Source: Diphasiastrum complanatum (taxonomy: Eukaryota > Streptophyta > Lycopodiopsida > Lycopodiales > Lycopodiaceae). Taken from it: a stretch of 64,000 bases of DNA. Positions 42,581 to 54,423 of the stretch are shown piece by piece. Each line of letters begins with the position of its first letter. Position 1 is the first letter of the stretch. The DNA lies in the NCBI GenBank assembly GCA_029204225.1, contig CM055094.1, positions 17,083,168-17,147,167 on the forward strand. Reading direction: 5' to 3'. Below the pieces are notes generated by a model. The model was given only the letters and a program-made list of their open reading frames with translations, was not told the origin of the DNA and did no database searches. The position numbers and the translations under genes were made by a program.

Positions 42581-44239
42581 TTGTTTTTTGTATGGATAAT
42601 CTTTTAGAAGCTCTTCTCCCATTAATCAAGTTGAATCAATCTTATACATGTTTCTTTAATATTTTCATCCATATTACTCCTTGACATTGTTGAGCAATGT
42701 GTTTATTGGAGAACTATGCGCCCGTGTTGTTGTTGTCATCTATGATTCTAGACATCCACATAGGAATATCTTATGAACACATGACATTTGTTTTCCCTGG
42801 GGGTGTCCATTTTAGACTCACTTGTTGAAATTTTATGAGCTTGAATGAACACATGGTTTTAATAGTCCTAAATTTAATCTTGTTTGTCTCAAAAGGGAAC
42901 CTTTAAATTTTGACCCTCGTATGAAACTTGACTTTTGAATATATTTACTTTTGCTTCTTAATCAACTAAGTGATACAAAACAACCTCATTTCTAGCAAGA
43001 AAGGAAAAAAGAAATGCACTCATCACTGAAGATTCTGGGTGCTACAATTGCAATAAATTATCAATATGATGCACTTCTCTAATTGTCAAGTATTATTAAG
43101 TTGAAATCTAACTAATTATACCTTATCTATACAAATATATCTTGATAATATCATGAAAGTTTTTAGCTATTAAACATTCTCCACTAAGATGTACTGAAGC
43201 TTCAAATTTAATAGCCTTGCAAGTTGGCATGACATTTCCTTTAAGAAGTGCATAAGTTATTCTAGTCGTTCAAAGCACTCATTGAAATCCTATGATATCG
43301 ATTATTTGTGAAGGCACGTCCTTACTAAGCTTTATGCCACTACGTTGTGCATCAACATTAAATTCATGAAAAACATAGTAAACGAATCAAACCCAAAAAT
43401 AATTAAGAAACTAGATTGTGATATGTTAATTGTTGCAAATGTTTCTAATGTGGGCTTTTGATATTTTTGTATTCAACATAATACTAAAATAACAAAAGAA
43501 TCATAAAGACAGTGTATTTTTGGTAGTCCGTATAATTAATCCTTAAATAAAAACTAAAAGGAGCCTTTTTCTTATAAGCAAATTTTTTATATATGACATT
43601 CTTAGTACATGGATGTTCGCTTATCTAAATATCAACTTATGACTGCCTCACACACAACCAACTTGATGTGAATCTTAGGTAGTGTGCAAGATTGTAGGCA
43701 CTAGCCCTTGACTAAATATGCTAAATAGGAAGAAACGTTAAAATGCATAAGATGTACAACTTTTAACATACTAGCCCATAAAGGAAACATAAAAATTTTA
43801 TAGATCATTGGCCAAATCAAGTCAGCTTCAGCTATAATTTGGGTGGACCTAGAATACTTTGTTGTTTCAATGTTGATGAATGCAAGTTTTGTTCGACAAG
43901 TTCTATAAAGTTCTCACTCTCTGTAACGTTTGTTTATTTCCTTGTTTCTCTTCACCTATTTTGTGTGATTGATTTTTGCTTGAGGAATAGCTATTGCACG
44001 AGAGTCTTCTGTAGAGCATCTCCAGCACACATTTTCATTCATCTATCTTGCCATACTTCTGCGCCCATTCTCATGTCTATCGTCCACACCATCTACCGTT
44101 GTCACCACCACCCTCCCTTCCATCTATTTGTTTATCATCAGTTTACTGTTCTTTTGAGAAGTTCCTAGTTTTTGATAGTCTTACCGAAGCAGCTGATAGA
44201 TCATTGCAAGTGTCTTGCGGAGACTAACTACCACCTATA
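42581..44239. other. No recognised gene
   Basis: AT-rich non-coding sequence. The inferred inversion junction of the split gypsy element should lie somewhere between 42.6 and 44.3 kb. Confidence 0.35.
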
Positions 44240-45111
44240 TTGGTTGTTCAGCCAAAAAAGACCTACAAAAGCAGGCAAAACAGCTAGAAGAAATAAAGAG
44301 AAAGATCCAGAAAGCTGAGGAGGAAAGGACAAAAACTTAAACAACAGATGAGTCAGATCAATTTTGATCAAAAGAAACTCTTTGGAGCAATGATAGTTGA
44401 ATCCCCTCCTACGAAGCCCAAAGAGATCCAAAAGTAACGGATCAAAAGAAAGAGCTACATAAAGGAAAGATGAAGACAACCGTGAACCTACAAATAAAGC
44501 AAGCTCCTCACCCAACAACTGGTGGTCAAAGCTCGACATTGCAAGGGTCCAAGGCTGCAACTGTAGAACTATCAGTTCCTTCACCCTACCACCAAGCCTT
44601 CATCATGTTTCCTTATCGTTACCAAATCGTCCATCCAAAACTGTTCCTACCACCAAATTTTCATGAATTCATCCCCTTGAGATTGATAATCAAAGGTTTT
44701 CCTTGAGACTGGAACTTCAACTGAGAGAAGAACCACAGAAACACCCAGAGGCAAATGGATGATACAGACCTCCCAGAAGATAGAATCTGCCAAGAAACCA
44801 AAGATGAAACTGTTAATGGCAGATACAAGTGACTAAACAAAGAGACACATGGAAAGCACTCGAGCATGCAAGTTGTAAAGTTGCTGAGAGCTCTCCACTT
44901 TGAGAATGTCAACCACCTATAGCAATAAGACATTCTAATCCAATTGCGGCAATTTGTGAAAGACAATTTTTGTGATAAAGACTGGCGACAACAAGCACTT
45001 GGTTTTATGTAAGCGAACGAGGATCTACGCTTTTCCAAGTGACAATCGAAAATGCCAATGCAAAGCGGAGCGACATCGTCCAATATGAGTTGTAGTGGGT
45101 CCTGCAACACA
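44240..45111 (+). pseudogene. Degenerate 3' internal region of the split gypsy element
   Basis: The + strand shows stop-broken but protein-like blocks: a Lys/Glu/Gln-rich coiled-coil-like stretch ending QMSQINFDQKKLFGAMIVE, then SPPTKPKEIQK, then PYRYQIVHPKLFLPPNFHEF (frame shifted). It ends directly at the polypurine tract of the 3' LTR. No catalytic motif. By position it would be the last internal segment of the element. Confidence 0.35.
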
Positions 45112-45126
45112 TTAGGGGTGGGATGA
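45112..45126 (+). promoter_or_regulatory. Polypurine tract of the split gypsy element
   Basis: TTAGGGGTGGGATGA is purine-rich apart from a few T and immediately precedes the TGTTGGCT start of the LTR. That is the position where second-strand synthesis is primed, and it fixes the + orientation of this LTR. Confidence 0.55.
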
Positions 45127-46247
45127 TGTTGGCTGATTCTGACGAATCCCCAAGATACTCGGACAGAGCAACTCAAGAGCACATCTCACCTAAGACCGAG
45201 GAGGTCTCTGAGAAGACGAGGTGAACGAAGACTGAGAGCCGAGAAATACTAGTAGTAATGACAAGCAAGAACTGTGTAAGCCTCATGGTGAATTCTGAAA
45301 GATGTAATGACCATGTAGGAACTAGTATTTCTAAGCAAATGTATTAAATACAAGTAGACCCCTCCTAAAGAAAGTAGAGTGAGCCACCTTTTGATGGTGA
45401 CCTCTAGTGGAGAGCATTATTCCACTTGTAATTTGTGAAATGTGGAAATTCCACTAGGATGCCACCTAAGGAGCTCTCTTGCTTATTTAAGAGACTCCCT
45501 CTTTGTGAAGAGGAGCTTTTTGTGTATTGTATCAACTCCATGCTGAAATGAGAAGAGCCTCCATGAGTTAGATGCATCCATTGAGCTCCTTGATCATGAT
45601 GGTTTTCTTGAGTGATGCCCCTATGATCATGCCCTTCCATTCATATTGTGTGTGGTTGTGGATTTAGAGTGGATTAGTTTTCTTGCTTTTCTAGTTGTGG
45701 TTTAGGTTGCATATTTTCTTGTGGATTAATGTAGGAGCCAGCATTCAAGTAAACTAAATAGGCTAGAAATGTGGCATAATTCTCTAACATTCTAGTTCTT
45801 GATGTTCTTGGGATGTCCAAGAATCAAAAGACTGGTTGGTTTCTTGATTCTTGGACTTTTAACATGCCGTAGATTAGTTTTTGTTTCTTGTTTTGTCAAT
45901 TCATGCAAGTAAAGTAGTGTAGGATCTGATTTTAGTTCATTTTCCAGCAAAGTAGAAGTAGGAATCTATCGTTGTTCAACTGAGCAGTAACATAGATCAT
46001 TCGTTGAACGCATTGGCTTGCATTTTGGTTGATTATGCATGTGCATTAGTTCAAGAGTGACCCATCTGGATGTCCTCTGACAGGCAGGACAACACTACAA
46101 TGATTATCTGCCCCTTCTGCCTAATCTCGGCCTTAAAACAAGAAAGGTAATCTCAAGAAGTGCCCACAGTCTCTGCTGATAGGCAGAAGAAGAAAGAAAC
46201 AAAGAAGGACTAGTTAACAGATTCTATAGGCTCTGAAGATATCAACA
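45127..46247 (+). mobile_element. 3' LTR of the split gypsy element
   Basis: A 1121-bp unit, TGTTGGCT...ATCAACA, near-identical in inverted orientation to 38297-39428. A TATA-like TTATTTAAGAG lies at about 45483-45493, some 355 bp into the LTR, consistent with this reading direction. It is followed by GTTCA (46248-46252), matching the flank of the inverted 5' LTR. Confidence 0.7.
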
Positions 46248-46252
46248 GTTCA

Positions 46253-48265
46253 ACATGGATGTGTGCAAGAAAGTAGAAACTCCAATGGAACATCATATCT
46301 AAGAAATCCAAACAGAGGTGATGAAAGATCCTACAAGGATGTCATACTCTTGGATCCTCATAAGATTATTAGTCATGAAATTGGCCTTGAATTCACATTT
46401 ATTCTAGGTGTAACTAATAAACTCAAGCACTAGAGTACCGAATATCCAATTCTACGTTCAATCAGGTAATTAAAAACATAAGACATATCCAAACTATATC
46501 GATAATCATCTTTAATTACCAAAACCTTTAGATTACTATCAAGAACCAAATCTAGATATATATAAAGTTCTACTGAATTCCATCTGAACCCAGTTGTTAT
46601 TCTTGGGCTTGTTAAGTTTTGATATCCAATTGAGCTCTTTGGGATATCATCACTAACACAAAAATGAGCTAGTTTCTCCATTGAGAAATATTCTCTCACC
46701 AAGGATTTCCTATATTGTATGCACATAACCATTACTGATGAATCCCAATGACTCACATAATGTGTGTCTTATCAAGTTAGATATCAATGATCTAGAAATC
46801 TCAAATGTCTAGGTGCATGCCTCACTTTGAATTTGAGTTAATCCATAATGTAAATATTTGAATTTTTTAGCAATCAAATTAGTGCCATCTTATACATGTC
46901 AAATCCATAAAATCTAGACAAGACTAATTTCACAATTACAATTTCTCAAAATGTTCAAATTCGCAATTGAGTAGAAAAAGCTTTCATGATTTTATAGGCC
47001 AAATATCCTTTATGATAATAGGCATGATCGTTTGCAATTGAACATACATTTTCTTCAAGTTTTAAAACATTCAAAATCATCATAATGTCACAATCTCAAG
47101 TCGCAACCATATTGCAATGGTCACCAATCATGAATCATATGCTCTCAACACACTCATATGTAAAATCTACCATCACAATTTGTGCATCAACACTTAAAGT
47201 TCCTCCATTCAAAGAACTTGTTATACATAAGATCCAACATAGGACACATGACAATGTAGAGCAAAACAAGGTTGAGGCAATGTTAAGAATCAGAATCCAA
47301 GATGGAAATTGAACCAATGCCAACATGGGTCATGTTACAATGAAACCGCATTTTCCATTTGTATATTTATCCACAAATAAAACACTAGGTTTAAGTGATT
47401 CAATATCTATGTTTTTCCTAGAGTAGACAGAATTTCATTTGCAACTAAACAATAAGCTTTTTACAACCATGTCACCACACATCAATCCGTGGCATTCAAC
47501 TGCCAAGGCTGGTATCGTGGGACCATCACCAAGTAAGGTTTAAGGCATTGTTAGGCATTTTTGGGGTCCATGTATATATTATAGAGTAGATAGAAAAATA
47601 AGTGTGAGGCCTCTAGCACCTTGGTTGTGTAAGTCCAATTTGATGAACATAGATATTTTATTTCATAGATAAAAATAAAAGGACTTTGGGCCATAGTGTA
47701 ATTAAATATATTAGAGGCCTAAAAGTCAAATTTGAAAGAATAAACAATGTTTTCCACCTATTTTGGAATTTGAAAGTTCAGGGAGGTACATTTGGCCAAT
47801 AGGAAGAAGGGGCCAATATATACCTAAACTCAACTAGAAATACTAGTACATTTTGTATTCCATTATTATGTTCAATCAAGAAGAAGAGGAGACTCTACTA
47901 TTTGGCAATTTGGGCATCCTTGCTTCTCATTTCTCTATATTTCTCTCATCTCGCTTTTGAGTTTATTGTTTTTTCATATTTGCATGGTTTATTGTGATTT
48001 GCTATTATTTACATCTTCATAAGAGAAGGGAGAGAGAGAAAAGTAAGCTACATTGTTGTGTGTAAGATTAAGATTAACGGTTAGAAATCCATAAAAAGCT
48101 TGCATAACATATAAAGAATATGCATCTCTCCCTTGGGAACAAAATACTGCATGACAAGAAAGAAGAAACTTTTATCTCATTCTACTTACATTGTGGTTGA
48201 TCGAGCAAGTAGGGTTTGAAGGAAGTAGAGAAAGCACTCCCCTCGCCATAACCACTATTTCTCCC

Positions 48266-48269
<4 letters not shown>
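46253..48269. other. No recognised gene
   Basis: AT-rich intergenic DNA. An open frame at 46430-46756 on the minus strand has no recognisable domain. Nothing else supported. Confidence 0.4.

Positions 48270-48337
<68 letters not shown>
48270..48337. repeat. (GA)n microsatellite
   Basis: About 34 uninterrupted GA dinucleotides, roughly 1.3 kb upstream of the PYL start codon. Confidence 0.95.
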
Positions 48338-48339
<2 letters not shown>

Positions 48340-48379
48340 CTCCATGCTAATGGATGAACCTTTGCATGCTCCTCTCACA

Positions 48380-48910
48380 TGAAGCAAGAGTTTGGACCAT
48401 TCATAAACCACGATAGCAAGAGTTCTTGGTAAGTGCACTTACTACAACAACTTTGCATGGACCACTCCCAAAGCATGGAAGCAGAGTTCTTGGGAAGTGG
48501 ACTTAGCATATTGCACTTACCACACCAACTTTGCATGGACCACTCCCATAGCACGGAAGCCAGGTTCCTGGTAATAAGTCGACTTACACATTGCACTTAC
48601 CACAACTTCTTTACATGGACCACTCCAATGCTCGCAAAAAACCGACAGATACAAACAGCCCAATTGTTGAAATTCATTGTTTATCGCTTAGATTTATAGA
48701 TTTTTTATATGGTTCAAAATTAACTAGTTTTAGTTATAAATCTTAGGTTTAAAGGTTTTTTTTTTTTTTTACCTTTGACCGATTCCATAAGAGTTTTGTG
48801 GGTTTTTTATAAAGTTAGTTTAAAACTTTTTTACGAGCACTGGACCACTCCCATAGCATGGAAGCCGGTGCTTCCTCGTAATAAGTCGGTTGACACATTG
48901 CACTTCTTGA
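48380..48910. repeat. ~78-bp tandem repeats upstream of the PYL gene
   Basis: Units with CTTTGCATGGACCACTCCCA start at 48451, 48529 and 48609 (periods 78 and 80). Each contains GCA(T/C)GGAAGC, a TTCTTGG/TTCCTGG block and TTGCACTTACCACA. A diverged unit lies before them (48381-48450), and a separate copy at 48839-48910 (TGGACCACTCCCATAGCATGGA) follows a 150-bp insertion. Confidence 0.7.
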
Positions 48911-49159
48911 AAGGAAGATTACACCAAACCGGTGAAAGGCAAGGCCCAAGGGCCGAGAGAGAAGACCCTTGAAATTTGGAAAGTGGACCCCTTGGGGAGA
49001 TGATTCATGATGAGTTAAAAAAAAAGATGGAAATTGGAATCTGGTTGGCCTTTTGTTTGGTAGCTTCTCGCCCCTTCCTTCCTTCCTTTCCATCCCTTCC
49101 CTTTATAATAATTTTATATATTGAAATTTTGATTGCTTCCATTTCCATCCACGACCAGA

Positions 49160-49162
<3 letters not shown>

Positions 49163-49194
<32 letters not shown>

Positions 49195-49216
49195 CGAGCG
49201 AGCGAGCGAGCGAGCA
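49163..49216 (+). repeat. (GA)n followed by (GCGA)n in the PYL leader
   Basis: About 15 GA units run directly into five or six GCGA units. The tract lies about 390 bp before the PYL ATG, where a plant core promoter or 5' UTR would be. GA-rich leader tracts are common in plant genes; regulatory meaning is inference. Confidence 0.85.
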
Positions 49217-49370
49217 AAAGATGGAGGAGGGTCGGGTCTTCTTCGCGATCCAGGCGCAATAGGAACAGGAACAGGATGCACCATCACCTACGGCTTGGCA
49301 AATCTGTTTCTGGAATATTGAAATGGATTCTTTCGTTTCAAACACTAGACAGCATTATATATCATAAGCA

Positions 49371-49403
49371 ATGCTTATGAATTGCGTCTCTTTTGGTTCT
49401 TGA
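49371..49403 (+). promoter_or_regulatory. Possible upstream ORF in the PYL leader
   Basis: ATG at 49371 (second in-frame ATG at 49377) encodes 10 codons and stops at TGA 49401-49403, about 200 bp before the PYL ATG. Whether the transcript includes it depends on the unmapped start site. Confidence 0.3.
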
Positions 49404-49606
49404 ACAGAGAGTACTCGTATGAGCATAACGAGTATAGTTTAGGTTTGGGAGTTGCTTTTGTCAAAGCGTGGTATAGAATCTGTCTAAGCAGGACTTGCGC
49501 GCCTACAGCTGCTTTTGTAAAGAGTGCTTTGTCAGTGCTGCTTGCATTTTCATTTCCCATTAATAGCCGTAAAAGGGATAGGGTGGGGGAAGGAAACCCT
49601 AAGATC

Positions 49607-50224
49607 ATGGTCATCTGGGATGGGAATGTTGAAGACATGGCTTATGAGCAGGAACTGAAGCTATATCCTCCTGTGGTCCATCAACTGAGTTCTGATGAGA
49701 AGGCAAGGGTGCAAGATGCCTTATGGAAACACCACATCCCTTCAGTCTCTGCGCATGAATGCTGCTCAGTGCTAATGCAGACCATCAGAGCACCGATTGG
49801 TGTTGTATGGTCGATCGTGAGGCGGTTTGACAAGCCACAATGTTACAAGCACTTCATTAGTAGCTGTTCCTGCCAGGGGGGTCTGAGAGTTGGCAGCACT
49901 AGGGAGGTGACAGTCATATCGGGCCTCCCAGCGAAGAACAGCCAGGAGCGGCTGGAGATTCTCGACGATGAACAGCATGTGCTGAGTTTCAGGGTATTGG
50001 GAGGTGATCATCGTCTTCGCAATTATCACTCTGTTACTACCTTGCACGAGTGCACAATTAACGATGGACCAGGAACAGTGGTTATTGAGTCTTATGTTGT
50101 GGATGTGCCTGACGGCAATACCAAAGAAGACACGTGCATTTTTACTGACACATTAGTGGGATGCAATCTGCAATCTCTTGCACATGTTTCAGAGCATATT
50201 GCCCTTGGGCAGCGAAGCCTGTGA
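49607..50224 (+). CDS. PYL: PYR/PYL/RCAR abscisic acid receptor
   Basis: A single-exon START/Bet v1-fold protein of 205 aa. It is a soluble cytosolic and nuclear receptor that, with ABA bound, inhibits clade A PP2C phosphatases and so releases SnRK2 kinases. Visible features: [20 protein letters not shown] (61-80), the ligand-contacting Lys81 (K59 of PYR1), the gate SGLPA (105-109), ERLEILDDE (114-122), the latch HRL (135-137) in [23 protein letters not shown] (161-172) and [12 protein letters not shown] (186-197) with the conserved Asn. All key ligand and gate-latch residues are present. The YKHF motif recalls the PYR1 type more than PYL8/9. The ATG at 49607 is the first ATG in the frame; one at 49637 is an alternative giving 195 aa. 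Length fits the family. Intronless like PYR1/PYL1-6. Repeats and a GA tract lie upstream. Confidence 0.93.
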   Translation: MVIWDGNVEDMAYEQELKLYPPVVHQLSSDEKARVQDALWKHHIPSVSAHECCSVLMQTIRAPIGVVWSIVRRFDKPQCYKHFISSCSCQGGLRVGSTREVTVISGLPAKNSQERLEILDDEQHVLSFRVLGGDHRLRNYHSVTTLHECTINDGPGTVVIESYVVDVPDGNTKEDTCIFTDTLVGCNLQSLAHVSEHIALGQRSL

Positions 50225-50364
50225 CTATGTGCGCAGTTATGCTGCTGACATCTTAGGGTGGAGATGCGCCCTTTATTTCCTGAATTTTAGCCTCTGCAAG
50301 CATATTTTTCTCGATCACTCCCACCAGATTATACCATTTGGAGTCAGTTGGATTGTGTTTTGCT

Positions 50365-50370
50365 AATAAA
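50365..50370 (+). terminator. AATAAA polyadenylation signal, PYL 3' UTR
   Basis: AATAAA lies about 140 bp after the PYL stop codon, in T-rich sequence, a plausible distance for the 3' end of the mRNA. Confidence 0.5.
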
Positions 50371-50399
50371 GGTGGGGATTCTATACTTTATCTGTAATC

Positions 50400-52500
50400 T
50401 ACGTGCACATATTGTGTACTTGATTGGAATCGTTGGCTAATTAGTATTGTAATTTGGAGATCAGTAATTGAATCTAGTACTATAGTAGATCAATTTGGCT
50501 CCAGTAATTCGATTGAAGATGCTTTCACTCGAAAATGTTTTTAGTGCCATTCTTTTGCATTGTTGCTGGTGGATCTGATTTTCTGATCGTTGGATATGAA
50601 GAGCATTAAGTTGTTTCTTGTTGATGGGCTAGCTTGCTTTGGTGTGATGGCAGGTTGTTGCAGGTCTATATGGAGCTGACAGTATCTTAACGATGTGGAT
50701 GATTTCTCCAGAAAACCTTTTCTGTCTGCAAAGTTTTCTATTCAATCTATTTTTGTTGAATATATAGATTGCGCAGGGAAGTGGATTGCTGCGCCAACTG
50801 TTAACTCTGTTGCTATGATGTTGAAGGTAATAATAAATCAAATAAATGTACTGCTTCTTTTAGCAATTTCTAGATTATTAAAGTTGCGTTTTTATCCAAG
50901 TTTCAAAACCGCCCTGGTGAGTATGTTGGCCTACATGCTAGATGGTCAGCTCAGATGGGATTAATCCAGATGCAACTATTTCTCAATATTTACGGGGATC
51001 ATATTTGTGTTTACACACTCTATTTTGTGCAGAGCATATGCAAAATATCAAACACATTGACTTAAAGTTGAAACAAAGAATGAAGTTGATTGAGGGATTT
51101 TGGTGGTAAACTGGGAAAAAGTTCCATGCTACAACCAGAAGGTAGGGCCGAGGAAACTACTTTCTATCTTGCTCTAAGAATCACAGATGCCTCCCAAAAA
51201 TACCAGAAACTTTCCTTGTAAAATGCTCAAGTAAAGAGGAAAAAGCATTTTAGATGAAAGAGGTAATTGTAGTTTTAGCAGTCTCATCCTTTGTTAGGTG
51301 ATATTTTCAGGTATTTTTGGATACTGAAGCCAGTGAACACATAAAGAACAGATGGTGGATTGAACCTACGTAACCAATCCAAATCGAACATATCTAGCTT
51401 TTAGTATGAAATCTTTCACGATTGCAATTAGTGTGAACTGAGGTACTTACATTAGCTATAGTGGATTTTCCTCTTGTGTGTGCAATTTCAAGTTGTGTGC
51501 ATGTGATTATTCATTCTTCTTGATTCGTTTTAATTTTGTCAAAATATAACGAGAGGATTTTACTCTCCCATAACTTCAGAGCTTCCACCTTATAGATCTT
51601 TCTTGACATCATTCCATAGTCATGGAGCAAATGGATGTAACTCAATAAAAAACATTTATCTTCTGAAAGAACATCCATCTAAGACAATTCAATATACGTC
51701 ACATACATTGTTGATGTGCAATACCATATCTTATATGCATAAAACTAAGCAATTGCAATATCTTCAGTTAAGTGGACCGACAAATGCACTTGGGTGAAGA
51801 TTGAGATTGCAAAATCTGTTTCCAACATAAATATTGCTGTAATTATGTCATTATGCTTCAACTTCATATTGACTTCACCAATTTTTTTGGAAGACATACA
51901 TTTACAAAAGTATTTTATTCTATTTGATTTTACATTTGTGGTGTTCATCATAACCTACATTTGAAAAATCAAAACAAAAAGCAAAGCAAGACATACAACA
52001 TATATATCCTACCTAACAATGGACGATAACTTGTAAATACTCTATCAAATGTTAAGCAACTGTGAATGACAAGAAGAAGAATATATTGTAGTATTTTATG
52101 CCAATTGTGAGATTTGTGACCTTGCATATTGCTATCTACTGGGAATGAAATTTGTAACATATGAGCATAACTCATTAGTGTTCTCAACTCACAAACTATT
52201 GAATGCATGTCATTATATTTTCCCTTAGAAAGCATCCAAGGTGAGTTTGCAATGCAATCATCAGAGCTTACCCAACCTTTGCTTTTTCTTTTCGACCTCT
52301 CAAAATCTCATCTGTTCATATTTCCAATCAAGTGTTTCTGTATGTCACCCACATTTTTAATATATGCATTGGATTAACTAGATAATTGATCTAGATTGTA
52401 AATATGTTTAGCAAAAATGAATATTCTATTCCATTGGGATGTTCTTCAAACTAACAATTTGACAAACTAGGTTACCAATGGTACCATTTATGTGTGTTGC
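50400..52500. other. No recognised gene
   Basis: AT-rich DNA downstream of PYL. Frames at 50629-50964 and 51603-51797 have no family resemblance. Confidence 0.4.
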
Positions 52501-52502
52501 AC

Positions 52503-52530
52503 TATATATATATATATATATATATATATC
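52503..52530. repeat. (TA)n microsatellite
   Basis: An uninterrupted TA run of about 14 units at the left edge of the palindromic element at 52535-52860. Confidence 0.85.
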
Positions 52531-52534
52531 AATG

Positions 52535-52860
52535 TTCCCACGGAAGAGGTTCCGTGCTGGGCCATACCATGGAATTCCTTTTTCCTTCTTGCAAAAATGG
52601 CCAAAACCAAAAAAAAAAAGTTTGAAAACACTAAGAAAATGGCAAAAACAGGCCAAACAAGCCCTAATTTCACAAATAGAAAGTAAAAAGTTTCATTTTT
52701 AGATGATGTTATTGGTTTTTTATTTTATCTTATTTTTATTTTATTTTTTTTCACATTTTAAAGCCTTTTTTTTTAGTATTTTTGAAAAAAATTTGAAAAT
52801 TAAAGAGAGGTTTCATACCAATTCCATCTCCGCAAAACTAGTACGGAACCAGTTCCTATT
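52535..52860. repeat. MITE-like element with GGTTCCGT ends and AT-rich core
   Basis: The left end GAGGTTCCGTGCTGG pairs imperfectly with the right end CTAGTACGGAACCAG, and TACCATGGAATT pairs with ACCAATTCCAT. The ~230-bp core is A/T runs. Similar in layout to the elements at 5340-5985 and 14463-14670. Open frames here are A/T-run artefacts. Confidence 0.4.
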
Positions 52861-54423
52861 TATTCTTAGATGTATGTATGTATGTACATACGTATATGTA
52901 TATGCATATGGATGCTCACATGCTCTCTCAGCTTTATTCACATTCTCTCCTTATTGTTGACTTTTTTTTATAAAGAACAAGCATTATAATTCAAAGCATA
53001 TGCTTGCATCCACCATTGATGACGACACAATGCATGCCAATAATTGCCATTATATTGTGGTCTTACATACGAGATCAACATGACAACAATATACAAAGAC
53101 ACCTCGATATAGTCTCAACCTAGCATTAGAAAATCACTCAAAATAAAAGAGGCATTCCCATGTAAAGGTAATGACAATGAAGCGCACCATCACGAATTTT
53201 ATTATATATCAAGGCTATTTGCTATTGGTTGTAATTCAGATGCAAATTGACACTTAGATATTAAATTTCGTATGTCGTTTGGTATATCCATTGTATGTAA
53301 ATTTAATTATTTTGTTCTAAAATGGTTAACAAACGTCCAAGTCTTGCTCTTTTTTTTCAAATTGTGTACTTCATATTTTCATTGGGCTTAGGTTGGCTAG
53401 ACTCTGTATGCAGTTTAAGATTTTACAACTAATTTTGGTCCCCATTTTTTGTGGGAGAAAAAAATCACTTTCATAGTAATGAAGTAATCTAGTTATCATG
53501 GTTTAACTACTTAGTTTTTAGTTATTTGAGTTTTAGATGAACAAGTAACAAATATATCAATTTGATTGAGAAGTGTGAAAATTGTCAAAATTGGCAAATT
53601 ATAGCTTGATTAAACCTTGTAAATTTGTACATAGGCGGGTCCCACACATGTAGAGGTTGTTCACATGTGTGAAGAATAGGTCTATCAGTTAGATCTTAAT
53701 CATAGGTGTTAGTTAGTCAATTTGGTCAAGTTTCCTATAATCTAGGAGCAAACTCCACAAGGTAGTTGGTGAGTCAATCTAACCACCATGGTTGGTAGAC
53801 CTAATGGTTAGATCAAGATGATTGAGTCGGTGTACCTGATGATGATGTGGCACCTGAACACGTGTTGGACCTGCCTAGCCAACCAAGAATACCATCTCAA
53901 TGTACTTGCAAATGATTGACAAATCAAGAGAGATTTTGGAATCAATTGGCAATTTCTAGCAATCTACACATTTGTCTTGTGATTTTGTGATTGGCATGCA
54001 ATCTAAACTTTGTAAGCATCATTCTCTGTTATCAGGCCATAATGGAGGCTATACCACACACGTGTGGAGCCGGATTTACTTGTTTTGATCATCACTTGAT
54101 TGCTCTTAATTGTATGAGTCTAAATTGTCAATCTAGATCAAGAAATTGAAGTCTAGTTTTGCAATAGATAGATAGATCAATCAATCAATCACTCTTGGAG
54201 TCTTTTGTGGGCTCATTTATGGTCCAAAGTATTGTACTTCAACATGAAAATTATTGATTAAAGTTCAATCCATTTGTAGCAAGTTTTGATGCTAGAAATC
54301 TAGTCTTGAGAGGGCAAGTCTGATCCAAGTGATTGCTTCAAGTTTTGAGATCGGAGATAGTAGCTCCCATAGAATTGAAGGTGAAGATATTGTTAGAATG
54401 AATTTTCAAAATGGACTATCGAA
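52861..54423. other. No recognised gene
   Basis: AT-rich sequence up to the truncated 5' edge of the next copia fragment. Short GATA and GATCAATC runs lie near 54165-54190. Confidence 0.4.

Noticed and set aside
38297-46247. DNA transposon with ~1.1-kb terminal inverted repeats
   Set aside because: The repeats start and end TG...CA, one is preceded by a polypurine tract and the other is followed by leader and gag, which fits LTRs better. No transposase was seen between them. It stays a fallback reading.
49382-49606. 75-codon N-terminal extension of the PYL frame
   Set aside because: The frame there has no ATG (it starts at TTG) and no PYL-like residues; the first ATG is at 49607, so I treat it as leader.
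52426-52702. Overlapping frames on both strands around the TA tract
   Set aside because: Driven by (TA)n and A/T runs; mirror-image Ile-Tyr strings on both strands.
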